Shown: in pieces, positions 27,515-36,632 of the stretch
Position numbering within the stretch: position 1 is the stretch's first letter
Layout of the letters: every line of letters begins with the position of its first letter
Assembly: GCA_902523515.1 (NCBI GenBank)
Contig: CABYZT010000001.1
Span: 62,001-126,000 of the forward strand
From: an uncultured Pelagibacteraceae bacterium
GTDB taxonomy: Bacteria; Pseudomonadota; Alphaproteobacteria; Pelagibacterales; Pelagibacteraceae
Direction: 5' to 3'
DNA length: 64,000 bases
Made by a program: the position numbers and the translations under genes
Notes under the pieces: model-generated
Database searches by the model: none
Told to the model about the DNA's origin: nothing
The model's input: only the letters and a program-made list of their open reading frames with translations

Positions 27515-28331
27515 TGTTTAAATATATTTCGTGAATTTTAATTATGGAAGCCGCTGTTTCTTCGACTGATTTTCTCGTTACGTCTATAAGGGGCCATTTA
27601 TATTTTTGAAATGTTTTTTTTGCCTCTAAAACCTCTTTTTTAATATTTTCTAAATCTGTATATTCAATATTTTCTGTTTCTTTTAAAGAATTCATTCTAT
27701 TTTTTCTCAAATCAGCCAATCTTTCTGGCTCTGTACTTAGTCCTACAACGCATGTCATTTGTGGATTTTTTTTAAGAAACTCTGGCAAAGAATTTTCATT
27801 TACTAACGGAATGTTTGACGTTTTAAAACCTTTGTTAGCCAAGTAAATAGATGTTGGTGTTTTGCTTGTTCTACTTACCCCTACAAGAATAATATCTGAT
27901 TTGTCTACTTCGTTTATTAAGTTTCCATCGTCATGATTCATTGTAAATTGAATTGCTTCAATTCTTTCATAATACTCTTCATTCAGTATATGTTGACCGC
28001 TTGGTTCGTGTGTTGCTTTTTGATTTAATATTTTTGAAAAATTTAGAATTAAATTTCCTAAAACACCAAAACATGGAATATTTTTATTTTCGCTCACATT
28101 CGCAAGATATTTAGCTAAGCTGTTATCTACGATTGTATATAGAATTATAGAATTTTCATTTTTTTTTGCATCCTCTAAAATCTTTAGAATTTGATTTTCA
28201 GTCCTTGTAAAAGAATAAGAATGAACCTTATATTCAATATTTAAAAATTGAGCTTTCAGAGCTAAGAATATCCTATCTAAAGTTTCTCCTGTTGAATCAG
28301 AAATCAAATATATTTGGTATGTATTGCCCAT
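27504..28331 (-). CDS. ppsR: Pyruvate phosphate dikinase regulatory kinase/pyrophosphorylase
   Basis: A 275-residue DUF299 protein. Such proteins switch PPDK or PEP synthase off and on by ADP-dependent phosphorylation and phosphate-dependent dephosphorylation. IYLISDSTGETLDRI at the start and the P-loop-like GVSRTSKTPTSIYLANKGFKTSNIPLV near residue 150 are diagnostic. It is the first gene of a leftward operon with maf, aroE, coaE and dnaQ, and is divergent from hemE across the candidate origin. In Caulobacter and Rickettsia the equivalent interval carries oriC. Confidence 0.93.
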   Translation of the reverse strand: MGNTYQIYLISDSTGETLDRIFLALKAQFLNIEYKVHSYSFTRTENQILKILEDAKKNENSIILYTIVDNSLAKYLANVSENKNIPCFGVLGNLILNFSKILNQKATHEPSGQHILNEEYYERIEAIQFTMNHDDGNLINEVDKSDIILVGVSRTSKTPTSIYLANKGFKTSNIPLVNENSLPEFLKKNPQMTCVVGLSTEPERLADLRKNRMNSLKETENIEYTDLENIKKEVLEAKKTFQKYKWPLIDVTRKSVEETAASIIKIHEIYLNNVK

Positions 28332-28597
28332 GAATAAACTGTTAATAAATTTGTATTATTATAGTTAAATTAAACAATTGAAAATTTTTTAAAATTACCT
28401 TGTAAAAACTATTATTTACTAACATTAATAATAAATAGGGTAAAACAATCCACAAAAATTAATATGTTAAAAAAGCTTCATTTTAAACAATTTTAACTAC
28501 ATAAGATGTTGGTAAACTGTGAATATAATGTTTATAAAAAGTAATCACCTTTATTCACAAGATATATTACAACTACAATAATTAATAATACTTATTT
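28332..28597. other. Candidate chromosomal replication origin (oriC)
   Basis: This 266-base AT-rich gap is the longest intergenic region in the window and separates leftward ppsR from rightward hemE. It contains a perfect DnaA box TTATTCACA (28551-28559), a one-mismatch box ATATTCACA on the other strand (28518-28526, read as TGTGAATAT) and a weaker CAATCCACA (28446-28454), with very AT-rich DNA to the left. The ppsR/hemE interval is the known origin site in Caulobacter and Rickettsia. Nearby parS and parAB support this. It must also hold both divergent promoters, which I cannot place with confidence. Confidence 0.65.
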
Positions 28598-29602
28598 ATG
28601 AAACCTTTAAACAAAATAATAACTAACAAAGATACCTCCTTTAATCCCATATGGATTATGAGACAAGCAGGGAGATATTTACCAGAATTTAGAGAAATTA
28701 GAAAACAAAATCCTAATTTTATCAATCTGTGTTTAAATGATGGTTTGTCTTCAGAAATAACTTTGCAACCTTTAAAAAGATTTGATCTAGATGCTGCAAT
28801 AATATTTTCAGATATTTTAATGCTTCCTTACGGATTAGGTCAAAAAGTGGAATTTAAAAAAAATCTTGGACCAAAATTAGGAGAATTGAATTTAAACGAA
28901 GTTGCAAAAATTGATGAGATTGATTTTGTAGAGAAAATTCATCGCGTGTATAAGGCGATAAAAAAAGTTAACTCAGACGAAGTTTTAAACAATAAAAATA
29001 CTATCGGATTTGTTGGTGCCCCATGGACACTATTAGTTTATATGATTAATCAACAGTCTCCTAAAAAAAATTTAAAAAAAAATTTTTTTTCAGACGAGTT
29101 TTTGATAAACAGGACTTTATTAATTATAGAAAAATTTCTAAAAGTTCATATAAAAAATCAAATTGACAATGGTGCAAATATTATCCAAATTTTTGATAGT
29201 TGGGCGGGATTATTAGACGAAAAAGATTTACCTAATTATGTCTATACTCCAACTTTAAATTTAGTAAATTATGTAAAGTCTTTAAATGTGCCAGTGATAT
29301 GCTTTCCTAGAGAAGTAAAAAATTATAAAGAATTTTGCGAAATTGTTAAACCTGATGCTGTTAGCATTGACTATAATGTTGATCCAAAAAAAATACTTAA
29401 AGATATAAAAATACCTATTCAAGGTGGTTTAGACCCTAAAATTTTATTGACAGACAATGAAACTTTGAAAAAGGAAGCCTCTAAATATTTAGAAATTTTT
29501 AGATATCATCCATATATATTTAATCTTGGGCACGGTATACTGCCTGAGACTAATCCAGAAATGGTAGAAAACTTAATCAAAATTGTAAAAAATTTTAAAT
29601 GA
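28598..29602 (+). CDS. hemE: Uroporphyrinogen decarboxylase
   Basis: A 334-residue haem enzyme that decarboxylates uroporphyrinogen III to coproporphyrinogen III. PIWIMRQAGRYLPEFR (residues 18-33) is the substrate-binding signature; FSDILMLPYGLG and GFVGAPWTLLVYMI follow as expected. NLGHGILPETNPE is the usual C-terminal motif. It overlaps hemH by four bases (ATGA), starting a hemE-hemH-hemJ operon directed away from the candidate origin. Confidence 0.97.
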   Translation: MKPLNKIITNKDTSFNPIWIMRQAGRYLPEFREIRKQNPNFINLCLNDGLSSEITLQPLKRFDLDAAIIFSDILMLPYGLGQKVEFKKNLGPKLGELNLNEVAKIDEIDFVEKIHRVYKAIKKVNSDEVLNNKNTIGFVGAPWTLLVYMINQQSPKKNLKKNFFSDEFLINRTLLIIEKFLKVHIKNQIDNGANIIQIFDSWAGLLDEKDLPNYVYTPTLNLVNYVKSLNVPVICFPREVKNYKEFCEIVKPDAVSIDYNVDPKKILKDIKIPIQGGLDPKILLTDNETLKKEASKYLEIFRYHPYIFNLGHGILPETNPEMVENLIKIVKNFK

Positions 29603-30594
29603 TTGAAAAAAACCACCCTCCCATAAAGTTTGGAAAAACTGGCATTCTAATAATTAATTTAGGAACTCCAGACTCTACAAGTTGGATTGATATAAGAAAA
29701 TATTTAAGAGAGTTTCTTTCTGATAGAAGAGTTATCGAAGTAAATCCTGTGATTTGGCAAGTAATTTTAAATGTTTTTATTTTAAATTTTAGGCCTTCGA
29801 AAACAGCTAAAGCTTATAAGGAAATATGGATGAAAGACGAAAATATGTCTCCACTTCTCTATTATACAAAAAAGCAAAGTGAGAAAATTTCAAAATCAAT
29901 TTCTAAAGAAAATATCATTATAGATTTTGCAATGAGATATGGAAACCCCAGTATTAAAAGCAAGATTCATAAATTACATGAAATGGGCTGTGAAAATTTA
30001 GTCATACTTCCTCTTTATCCACAGTATGCTGCTGCCACAACAGCAACAGTCTGTGATGAAGTTTATAGAACTTTAATGAAAATGAGATGGCAACCCTCTT
30101 TAAAAATAATACCACATTATGAATCTGATCATCTTTATATTGATGCACTCGTTAATTCTATTAACAAAAAACTTAATGAAATGAATTGGAAGCCAGATCT
30201 AATCATAGCCTCTTATCATGGTATACCAAAAGAATATTTTGATAAAGGTGATCCCTATCATTGTTATTGCCATAAAACGACAAGACTTATTTCGGAAAAA
30301 TTTAATTCAATAAAAATTAAAACTACATTTCAGTCAAGATTTGGTCCCCAAGAATGGCTTCAACCATATACTGATAAGACCTTAGAAAATCTACCTAAAG
30401 AAGGTGTTAAAAACGTTCTTACAATCTGTCCAGGGTTCGCATCCGATTGTGTAGAGACTTTAGAAGAAATACAAATTCAAGGTAAAGAAAGTTTTTTAAA
30501 TTCAGGAGGAGAAAATTTTGATATGGTTCCTTGCTTAAATGATAATGATGATCATATCCTTTTATTAAAATCCTTAATTGAAAGAAATATTTGA
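29599..30594 (+). CDS. hemH: Ferrochelatase
   Basis: A 331-residue ferrochelatase inserting Fe2+ into protoporphyrin IX. GILIINLGTPDS near residue 15, PLYPQYAAATTATV, the metal-site segment IASYHGIPKEYF and the late ICPGFASDCVETLEEI are all present. Two Cys in DPYHCYCHKTT are also seen, as in many proteobacterial enzymes. It is coupled to hemE and followed three bases later by hemJ. Confidence 0.97.
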   Translation: MIEKNHPPIKFGKTGILIINLGTPDSTSWIDIRKYLREFLSDRRVIEVNPVIWQVILNVFILNFRPSKTAKAYKEIWMKDENMSPLLYYTKKQSEKISKSISKENIIIDFAMRYGNPSIKSKIHKLHEMGCENLVILPLYPQYAAATTATVCDEVYRTLMKMRWQPSLKIIPHYESDHLYIDALVNSINKKLNEMNWKPDLIIASYHGIPKEYFDKGDPYHCYCHKTTRLISEKFNSIKIKTTFQSRFGPQEWLQPYTDKTLENLPKEGVKNVLTICPGFASDCVETLEEIQIQGKESFLNSGGENFDMVPCLNDNDDHILLLKSLIERNI

Positions 30595-30597
30595 TAT

Positions 30598-31032
30598 ATG
30601 AATTCGTATTTATTATTTAAATCTTTGCATTTAATTGCAGTTATTTCTTGGATGGCCGGTCTTTTGTATCTTCCTAGAATTTTTGTTTACCACGTTGAAA
30701 ATAAAGATAAAAAAGAAGCAACAGATATCTTTGAGGTTATGGAAAGAAGGTTATTTTACTACATTATGCGTCCTGCAATGATTTTTACATGGGTTTTTGG
30801 ATTAGTATTAATCTATCTCAATGGAATAGATATTTTTTCTCAATTATGGTTTCAGATAAAAATTGTCCTAATAATTTTATTGTCAGCTTACAACGATTAT
30901 TTAGGGAAATGCCTCGTTGCTTTAAAAAATTCTACAAACACAAGATCTGCAAAATTCTTTAGAATTATTAACGAAATACCAACAGTTATCTTAATTATCG
31001 TAGTATTTTTAGCTATTTTCAAGCCAATCTAG
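30598..31032 (+). CDS. hemJ: Protoporphyrinogen oxidase HemJ
   Basis: A 144-residue inner-membrane protein with four helices. KSLHLIAVISWMAGLLYLPRIFVYHVE is the HemJ signature containing the conserved His, and FWVFGLVLIYLNG-like and KIVLIILLSAYNDYLGK segments follow. HemJ oxidises protoporphyrinogen IX to protoporphyrin IX, so hemE-hemH-hemJ covers three late steps of haem synthesis. No hemG or hemY is needed if this works alone. Confidence 0.93.
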   Translation: MNSYLLFKSLHLIAVISWMAGLLYLPRIFVYHVENKDKKEATDIFEVMERRLFYYIMRPAMIFTWVFGLVLIYLNGIDIFSQLWFQIKIVLIILLSAYNDYLGKCLVALKNSTNTRSAKFFRIINEIPTVILIIVVFLAIFKPI

Positions 31033-31071
31033 GGTTGAAATAACAACAGTAGTATATATATTAAGGGTATC

Positions 31072-31087
31072 TGATAAGTCCTTATCA
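31072..31087. promoter_or_regulatory. Dyad in rho leader
   Basis: A perfect 7+7 dyad TGATAAG-TC-CTTATCA ends 11 bases before the rho ATG and is followed by an A-run. It could be an operator or an RNA hairpin near the ribosome site. Such AT-rich dyads also arise by chance. Confidence 0.3.
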
Positions 31088-31098
31088 AAAAATTAATC

Positions 31099-32364
31099 AT
31101 GAATATTCAAGAACTAAAACTAAAATCATCTGAACAGCTAATTACTCAAGCAGAAGAGCTTGGTATAGAAAATGCTAGCACACTAAGAAAGCAGGAAATT
31201 CTTTTTGCTATTCTTAAAAAAGTTGCTGAAAAAGAGGAAATTACTGGTGTAGGCGTACTGCAGTTGTTGCAAGATGGTTTTGGTTTTCTAAGGGCCATGG
31301 AGTCAAACTATCTTCCCGGACCAGACGACATATACGTAAGTCCAAGTCAAATTAGAAAATTTGGATTAAGAACTGGGGATACTGTCGAGGGACCAGTCAG
31401 AGCCCCTAAAGAGGGAGAAAGATACTTTGCGCTGCTACAAGTAAGTAAAATAAATTTTGAAGAACCAGAAAAGGCAAGACATAAAATTGCCTTTGATAAC
31501 CTAACACCACTTTATCCAGATAAGCAATTAGTTATGGAGGTCGAAACAACAAAGGTTGAAAAAAAATCTGATTTAACACCAAGACTAATTGACCTTGTAA
31601 GTCCAATTGGAAAAGGCCAAAGATCTATAATTATTTCTCCACCGAAAGCAGGAAAAACAATGATCTTGCAAAGCATTGCGAACTCAATAGCAAAAAATTA
31701 TCCAGAATGTTATCTAATTGTCCTATTAATTGATGAACGGCCTGAAGAAGTAACAGACATGCAAAGGACTGTTAAAGGAGAGGTGATTAGCTCTACATTC
31801 GACGAGCCGGCTCAGAGACACGTTGCTGTTGCCGAAATGGTAATCGAAAAAGCAAAAAGATTAACGGAACACAAAAAAGACGTTGTTATTCTGCTTGATT
31901 CAATAACAAGATTAGGAAGAGCTTATAACGCTGTAATACCAAGTTCTGGAAAAGTTTTAACAGGAGGAGTAGATGCAAACGCACTTCAGAGACCAAAAAG
32001 ATTTTTTGGTGCAGCAAGAAATATTGAAGAAGGTGGATCATTAACTATTATTTCTACCGCTTTAATTGATACTGGTAGCAGAATGGATGAGGTGATATTT
32101 GAGGAATTCAAAGGGACTGGAAATAGCGAAACAGTACTGGACAGAAAAATTGCAGATAAAAGAATCTATCCTGCAATTGATATAACCAAATCAGGCACGA
32201 GAAGAGAAGAGCTTTTGTTTGATAAGAATGATTTACAAAAAATGAATGTGCTTAGAAGAATCATTGCACCTATGGGCACTATGGACGCTATTGAGTTTAT
32301 TAATTCAAAATTGAAAGATACTAAAAATAATGCAGAATTCTTTAATTCAATGAACAAACCATAA
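31099..32364 (+). CDS. rho: Transcription termination factor Rho
   Basis: A 421-residue hexameric RNA helicase. It has the N-terminal helical region ([21 protein letters not shown]), the cold-shock RNA-binding domain with LQDGFGFLR (residues about 53-61), and the ATPase domain with Walker [10 protein letters not shown] near residue 180. The primary secondary-site loops [14 protein letters not shown] and [12 protein letters not shown] are intact. Length is close to E. coli Rho (419). A short 66-base leader with a dyad precedes it. Few GC-rich terminator hairpins in this window suggest heavy reliance on Rho. Confidence 0.98.
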   Translation: MNIQELKLKSSEQLITQAEELGIENASTLRKQEILFAILKKVAEKEEITGVGVLQLLQDGFGFLRAMESNYLPGPDDIYVSPSQIRKFGLRTGDTVEGPVRAPKEGERYFALLQVSKINFEEPEKARHKIAFDNLTPLYPDKQLVMEVETTKVEKKSDLTPRLIDLVSPIGKGQRSIIISPPKAGKTMILQSIANSIAKNYPECYLIVLLIDERPEEVTDMQRTVKGEVISSTFDEPAQRHVAVAEMVIEKAKRLTEHKKDVVILLDSITRLGRAYNAVIPSSGKVLTGGVDANALQRPKRFFGAARNIEEGGSLTIISTALIDTGSRMDEVIFEEFKGTGNSETVLDRKIADKRIYPAIDITKSGTRREELLFDKNDLQKMNVLRRIIAPMGTMDAIEFINSKLKDTKNNAEFFNSMNKP

Positions 32365-32369
32365 TAATT

Positions 32370-33206
32370 TTAAAGATAATTTAATTCTTTCATTTCTTTT
32401 TCAAAGCTCTTCTCAATTTTCATTCGAACTTCAGAGTTCAAAATATTTTCCCATTTATTTTTGGGGCCTAAATTAAAAAATTTAATAAAATTCCCCCCTT
32501 TATCTTTTGGTGCCTCTTTAAAGCCTTCAGTTAATTCTTTTTTTTGTAAATTTTCAAATGAACAATTTTTTATAGCTTTATTTATTTTTATTTTGTTAAA
32601 TTTTTGTGGGGTTTTTTTTTCTAAAAACTTAATTACTTTTAAAAATTCTGTATCAGGATTATGAAGAAGATTCTCGTACTTTATCAAAAGATAATCTGCA
32701 TTAATTTTTTTCCATGAATTGAAGTGATTTTTCCAGGATGAAATGATATGTGGCAGGTCTATTTGTTCTCTCTTTTCATGTAATGTTCCAATCACACATT
32801 TGTCATCCAGAATTAAGTTTGTTGCCTCTTCATAATTTTTTAAACGATAATGGTTTTTGAGTGACGTAACAACATTTCTTGGGTCTCTGACGATGTATAT
32901 ACATCCAAGAGTATTTTCCTCATCTGTAAATGAATAATGTCCGTTTTTCCAAAATGCGTTATGTGTTTTAAAAATTTTTATTTTATTGTTTAAATTAATT
33001 TTTCTTTGAGCATTAATGCAGTTTTTAACAAACTCATCTATATCATCTATGTTATCTGTCAGATCTTCAAAATCTTTGCGTAAAGGGAATTGAGTAATTT
33101 TTGTGTCATTGATTTTGACCTCATTATCATCTGATAATAAGTAACTTAAGAAAATTCGAACCCAAGTATTCCCACTCTTTGGGTAAGAGGCTAGCCAAAT
33201 AATCAT
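32370..33206 (-). CDS. Sulfotransferase domain protein (copy 4)
   Basis: A 278-residue sulfotransferase-like protein inserted in reverse orientation between rho and mnmE. The phosphosulfate loop ASYPKSGNTWVRIFL is at residues 6-20, the catalytic-His motif is FKTHNAFW and the 3'-phosphate motif is IYIVRDPRNVVTSLKNH. The C-terminal FFNLGPKNKWENILN is shared with copies 1 and 3. It interrupts an otherwise all-plus-strand gene series from hemE to parB, suggesting later insertion. Confidence 0.9.
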   Translation of the reverse strand: MIIWLASYPKSGNTWVRIFLSYLLSDDNEVKINDTKITQFPLRKDFEDLTDNIDDIDEFVKNCINAQRKINLNNKIKIFKTHNAFWKNGHYSFTDEENTLGCIYIVRDPRNVVTSLKNHYRLKNYEEATNLILDDKCVIGTLHEKREQIDLPHIISSWKNHFNSWKKINADYLLIKYENLLHNPDTEFLKVIKFLEKKTPQKFNKIKINKAIKNCSFENLQKKELTEGFKEAPKDKGGNFIKFFNLGPKNKWENILNSEVRMKIEKSFEKEMKELNYL

Positions 33207-33311
33207 TATATAATTTTACACTTATTTAAGTTAATTAAAGCTATAATATTATTATTTAATAAAAGATTAAAAAAACATATTAATTCTTGTTATAGTCGAT
33301 ATATTTCTTTT

Positions 33312-34643
33312 ATGACTATATATGCGCTATCAAGTGGTCCGGGTATTTCAGGTATCGCTGTGATAAGAATTTCAGGAGAAGAAACTGGCAAAATAATAAA
33401 AACTTTAACCGCAAAGGACCTGCCAGAGCCGAGAGTAGCAACATTAAGAAAAATCAACAAAATCAACACTTCTGAACTGATTGATGAGGGACTAATTCTT
33501 TGGTTTCCTGGGCCTGAGAGCTACACAGGCGAGGATATGGCTGAAATTCAAGTCCATGGCAGCAAAGCTGTTGTGGATGCTCTGCACACTGCCCTTTCAG
33601 GCATACAAAATTGTAGATTAGCGGAGCCAGGTGAATTTACAAAATTAGCATTTCAAAATGGAAAAATAAATTTACTTAAAGCAGAAAGCATTTCTGATTT
33701 GATTTCTTCAGAAACAGAAATTCAGAGGCAACAAGCAATCAAAATCATGAATGGAAAATCATCTGATCAATTTAATTTTCTCAGAGAAAAACTTTTAAAA
33801 ATTTTATCACATGTTGAGGCGAAAATTGATTTTCCCGAGGAAGATCTGCCTGATAATATTTTAGATGAAATCAAAAATAGTTCAGATGAAGTAATAACTA
33901 AAATTAAAAAAATATTAAACGATCAAAAAGTTGGAGAAAGGATTAGAGAAGGTTTTAAAATTGCTATTCTAGGACCAACTAATGCCGGCAAATCTAGCTT
34001 GATCAATCATTTATCTAATCGCGATGTTGCAATTGTTTCTGAAATTGCAGGCACAACAAGAGATGTGATTGAAACCCATCTAAATATAGATGGTTATCCA
34101 GTTATAATCTCTGATACAGCCGGAATAAGAGATTCTAAAGATGAGATAGAAAAAAAAGGTATTAAATTATCTCTAAATAGAGCAGAAGAGGCAGATTTAA
34201 AACTTGTTGTGATTGACGCAAAAAGCCCTGATTTTACTGAAGTTTTGAAGGATTTGTTATATAAAAATGCAATTTTAGTTATAAATAAGTCTGATCTTTT
34301 AGAAAAAGATATTGATCCAGAAATTAAAAAAACAAATCATGTTTTAATTTCAATAAAAGAAAATAAAAATATTGATGAATTAATTTCAAAAATAAAAAAT
34401 AATTTAAAAAATAAATTTATTACAAGTGATGATATTTTAATTACAAGAGAGAGACACAGACAACATCTGCAACAGTGTTTGGATCATCTAAATAACTTTA
34501 ATCAAAAAAAAGAAATCGAAGATTTTGATAAAGCTGCAGAAGATTTAAGATTATCTACTAGACATTTAGGTATGATAGTTGGAAAAGTTGATGTAGAGGA
34601 GATATTAGGTAGTATTTTCAACGATTTTTGTATCGGCAAGTAA
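33312..34643 (+). CDS. mnmE: tRNA modification GTPase MnmE
   Basis: A 443-residue GTPase that, with MnmG, builds the 5-carboxymethylaminomethyl group on wobble U34 of tRNA. The N-terminal folate-binding domain begins ALSSGPGISGIAVIRISG and contains GPESYTGEDMAEIQVHG. G1 is GPTNAGKSS near residue 221, G3 is DTAGIR and G4 is NKSD. The essential C-terminal CIGK is present. Partner mnmG follows after 117 bases. Confidence 0.97.
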   Translation: MTIYALSSGPGISGIAVIRISGEETGKIIKTLTAKDLPEPRVATLRKINKINTSELIDEGLILWFPGPESYTGEDMAEIQVHGSKAVVDALHTALSGIQNCRLAEPGEFTKLAFQNGKINLLKAESISDLISSETEIQRQQAIKIMNGKSSDQFNFLREKLLKILSHVEAKIDFPEEDLPDNILDEIKNSSDEVITKIKKILNDQKVGERIREGFKIAILGPTNAGKSSLINHLSNRDVAIVSEIAGTTRDVIETHLNIDGYPVIISDTAGIRDSKDEIEKKGIKLSLNRAEEADLKLVVIDAKSPDFTEVLKDLLYKNAILVINKSDLLEKDIDPEIKKTNHVLISIKENKNIDELISKIKNNLKNKFITSDDILITRERHRQHLQQCLDHLNNFNQKKEIEDFDKAAEDLRLSTRHLGMIVGKVDVEEILGSIFNDFCIGK

Positions 34644-34673
34644 TACCCTTTTTTGCTAGTTTTTTGCACTCTT

Positions 34674-34734
34674 TTTATCAAAAAACGTTGATAAATAAAG
34701 CTTATTTACAAAAAATTAAGCCTATCTTGTAAAT
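34674..34734. promoter_or_regulatory. Two dyads in the mnmE-mnmG gap
   Basis: The 117-base gap holds two perfect 8+8 inverted repeats in a row: TTTATCAA-N6-TTGATAAA (34674-34695) and ATTTACAA-N15-TTGTAAAT (34704-34734). They may be operators of mnmG or relics of an origin-type region. No perfect DnaA box is present. Confidence 0.35.
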
Positions 34735-34760
34735 TATATAATCACATATAGATTTGGATT

Positions 34761-36632
34761 ATGAAAAATGATTTATCTTTTGATGTAGTTGTAATTGGAG
34801 GAGGCCATGCTGGATGTGAAGCTGCAGCAGCTTCTGCTCGTCTTGGAGTGAATACTGCCCTATTTACTCATAAAATAGAAACTATCGGTGAGATGTCTTG
34901 TAACCCAGCAATAGGAGGTTTGGGTAAAGGTCATTTGGTTAGAGAAATAGATGCTCTTGATGGTGTCATGGGAGATGTAGCAGACAAATCAGGCATACAA
35001 TTTAGATTGTTAAATAGAAGTAGAGGGCCAGCAGTTAGAGGACCACGAACTCAATCAGACAGATCACTTTATCGTAAATATATGCAAGAATTATTGCTAA
35101 ACTATTGTAATTTAAGCGTTTTTTCTGATCCAGTTATAAAGTTTATTTTTAATAAAAATTCAATAAGTGGATTTGAAACTAAAGAAGGAAAGAAAGTTCT
35201 ATCGAATAAGATAATACTTACAACAGGGACTTTTTTGAATGGTTTGATACATATAGGCGATGAAAAAACTCCAGCAGGTAGATACGACGAAAAACCTTCC
35301 ACAGGGTTGAGTGAGCAATTAGCAAAATATAATTTTAAAATTGGAAGATTAAAAACCGGTACACCACCAAGGTTAGATTCAAGGACAATTAATTTTGAAA
35401 ACTTAGAAGAACAATTCGCGGATGACGATCCTTATTTTTTTTCATTCTTAACCAAAAAAAATTTAAATAAACAGGTGTCGTGTAGAATGACATATACAAA
35501 TGAGAAGGTTCATAAAATTATAGAAAAGAATTTATCAAAGAGTGCTATATACTCAGGTGGTATAAAAGGAGTAGGCCCAAGATATTGTCCATCAATAGAA
35601 GACAAAATAGTAAAATTTGTAGATAAAGTTCGTCATCAGATATTTTTAGAACCTGAGGGTCTAAATGATCACACAATTTACCCAAATGGTATCTCAACAT
35701 CACTTCCAGCTGAAGTTCAGCAAGAAATATGCAATAATATCAGCGGTTTAGAGAATGTTACTATATTAAGACCAGGATATGCAATAGAATATGACTATGT
35801 AGATCCACGAGAACTATTCTTAACCCTTGAAACTAAGAAGATAAGCAACCTTTATTTAGCCGGTCAGATTAACGGGACAACCGGATATGAGGAAGCTGCT
35901 GCACAAGGCCTTATGGCAGGAATAAATGCTGCTTTGTCTGTTAAAAAATTAGAACCATTCATACTTGATCGATCTGACGCCTACATTGGAGTAATGATTG
36001 ATGATTTGGTGACTAAAGGGGTAGCTGAGCCATACAGAATGTTCACATCAAGAGCTGAATATAGATTGAGCTTGAGATCAGATAATGCCGATCAAAGATT
36101 AACCGCAAAGGGAATAGACATTGGTTTAATTGGTGATCAAAGAAAAGCTGCATATCTAAGTAAATTTGAGCAAATCAGTCAGATTAATGTAAAAATGGGT
36201 GAATCCAAGATTTCACCATCTAAAGCTGAAAAATTTGGAATAAAAATAGCAAAAGACGGAATATTGAGATCATCTAGCGAAGTTTTAACTCAAAAAGGGG
36301 TAAATATGAGTAAAATTAGGGAAATATGGTCCGATATACCTTTTTTTAGCAAAGAAATTGATGAACAAGTAGAAATCAACGCTCATTACAGCGGATATTT
36401 AAAGAGACAAAAAGCTGATATTTTAGCATTTAAGAGGGATGAAAACCTAGTTATTCCAGATAAAATCAATTATGACGGGCTATCAGGTTTATCAAATGAG
36501 GTAAAAGCAAAATTTAAAGAAATAAAGCCTAAAACAATGGGTCAAGCCCTTAGAATTGACGGAATAACCCCTGCTGCTGTATATATTTTGTTGTCACATG
36601 TCAAAAGAAAGTCTATTAAGCATATAGCTTAA
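34761..36632 (+). CDS. mnmG: tRNA uridine-5-carboxymethylaminomethyl enzyme MnmG
   Basis: A 623-residue FAD enzyme, partner of MnmE in U34 modification. The FAD loop [20 protein letters not shown] is at residues 10-29. [22 protein letters not shown] and [14 protein letters not shown] are GidA signatures, with the conserved Cys in the first. The C-terminal helical domain ends [18 protein letters not shown], as usual. It overlaps rsmG by one base. The mnmG-rsmG-parA-parB order is the classic origin-proximal cluster. Confidence 0.98.
   Translation: MKNDLSFDVVVIGGGHAGCEAAAASARLGVNTALFTHKIETIGEMSCNPAIGGLGKGHLVREIDALDGVMGDVADKSGIQFRLLNRSRGPAVRGPRTQSDRSLYRKYMQELLLNYCNLSVFSDPVIKFIFNKNSISGFETKEGKKVLSNKIILTTGTFLNGLIHIGDEKTPAGRYDEKPSTGLSEQLAKYNFKIGRLKTGTPPRLDSRTINFENLEEQFADDDPYFFSFLTKKNLNKQVSCRMTYTNEKVHKIIEKNLSKSAIYSGGIKGVGPRYCPSIEDKIVKFVDKVRHQIFLEPEGLNDHTIYPNGISTSLPAEVQQEICNNISGLENVTILRPGYAIEYDYVDPRELFLTLETKKISNLYLAGQINGTTGYEEAAAQGLMAGINAALSVKKLEPFILDRSDAYIGVMIDDLVTKGVAEPYRMFTSRAEYRLSLRSDNADQRLTAKGIDIGLIGDQRKAAYLSKFEQISQINVKMGESKISPSKAEKFGIKIAKDGILRSSSEVLTQKGVNMSKIREIWSDIPFFSKEIDEQVEINAHYSGYLKRQKADILAFKRDENLVIPDKINYDGLSGLSNEVKAKFKEIKPKTMGQALRIDGITPAAVYILLSHVKRKSIKHIA

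Noticed and set aside
28342-28496. CtrA-type TTAA-N7-TTAA sites in the candidate origin
   Set aside because: Many TTAA occur because of AT richness, but none has the seven-base spacing.
34644-34760. mnmE-mnmG gap as the replication origin
   Set aside because: It has dyads but no perfect DnaA box and does not lie at a strand switch; the ppsR-hemE gap is better on all points.
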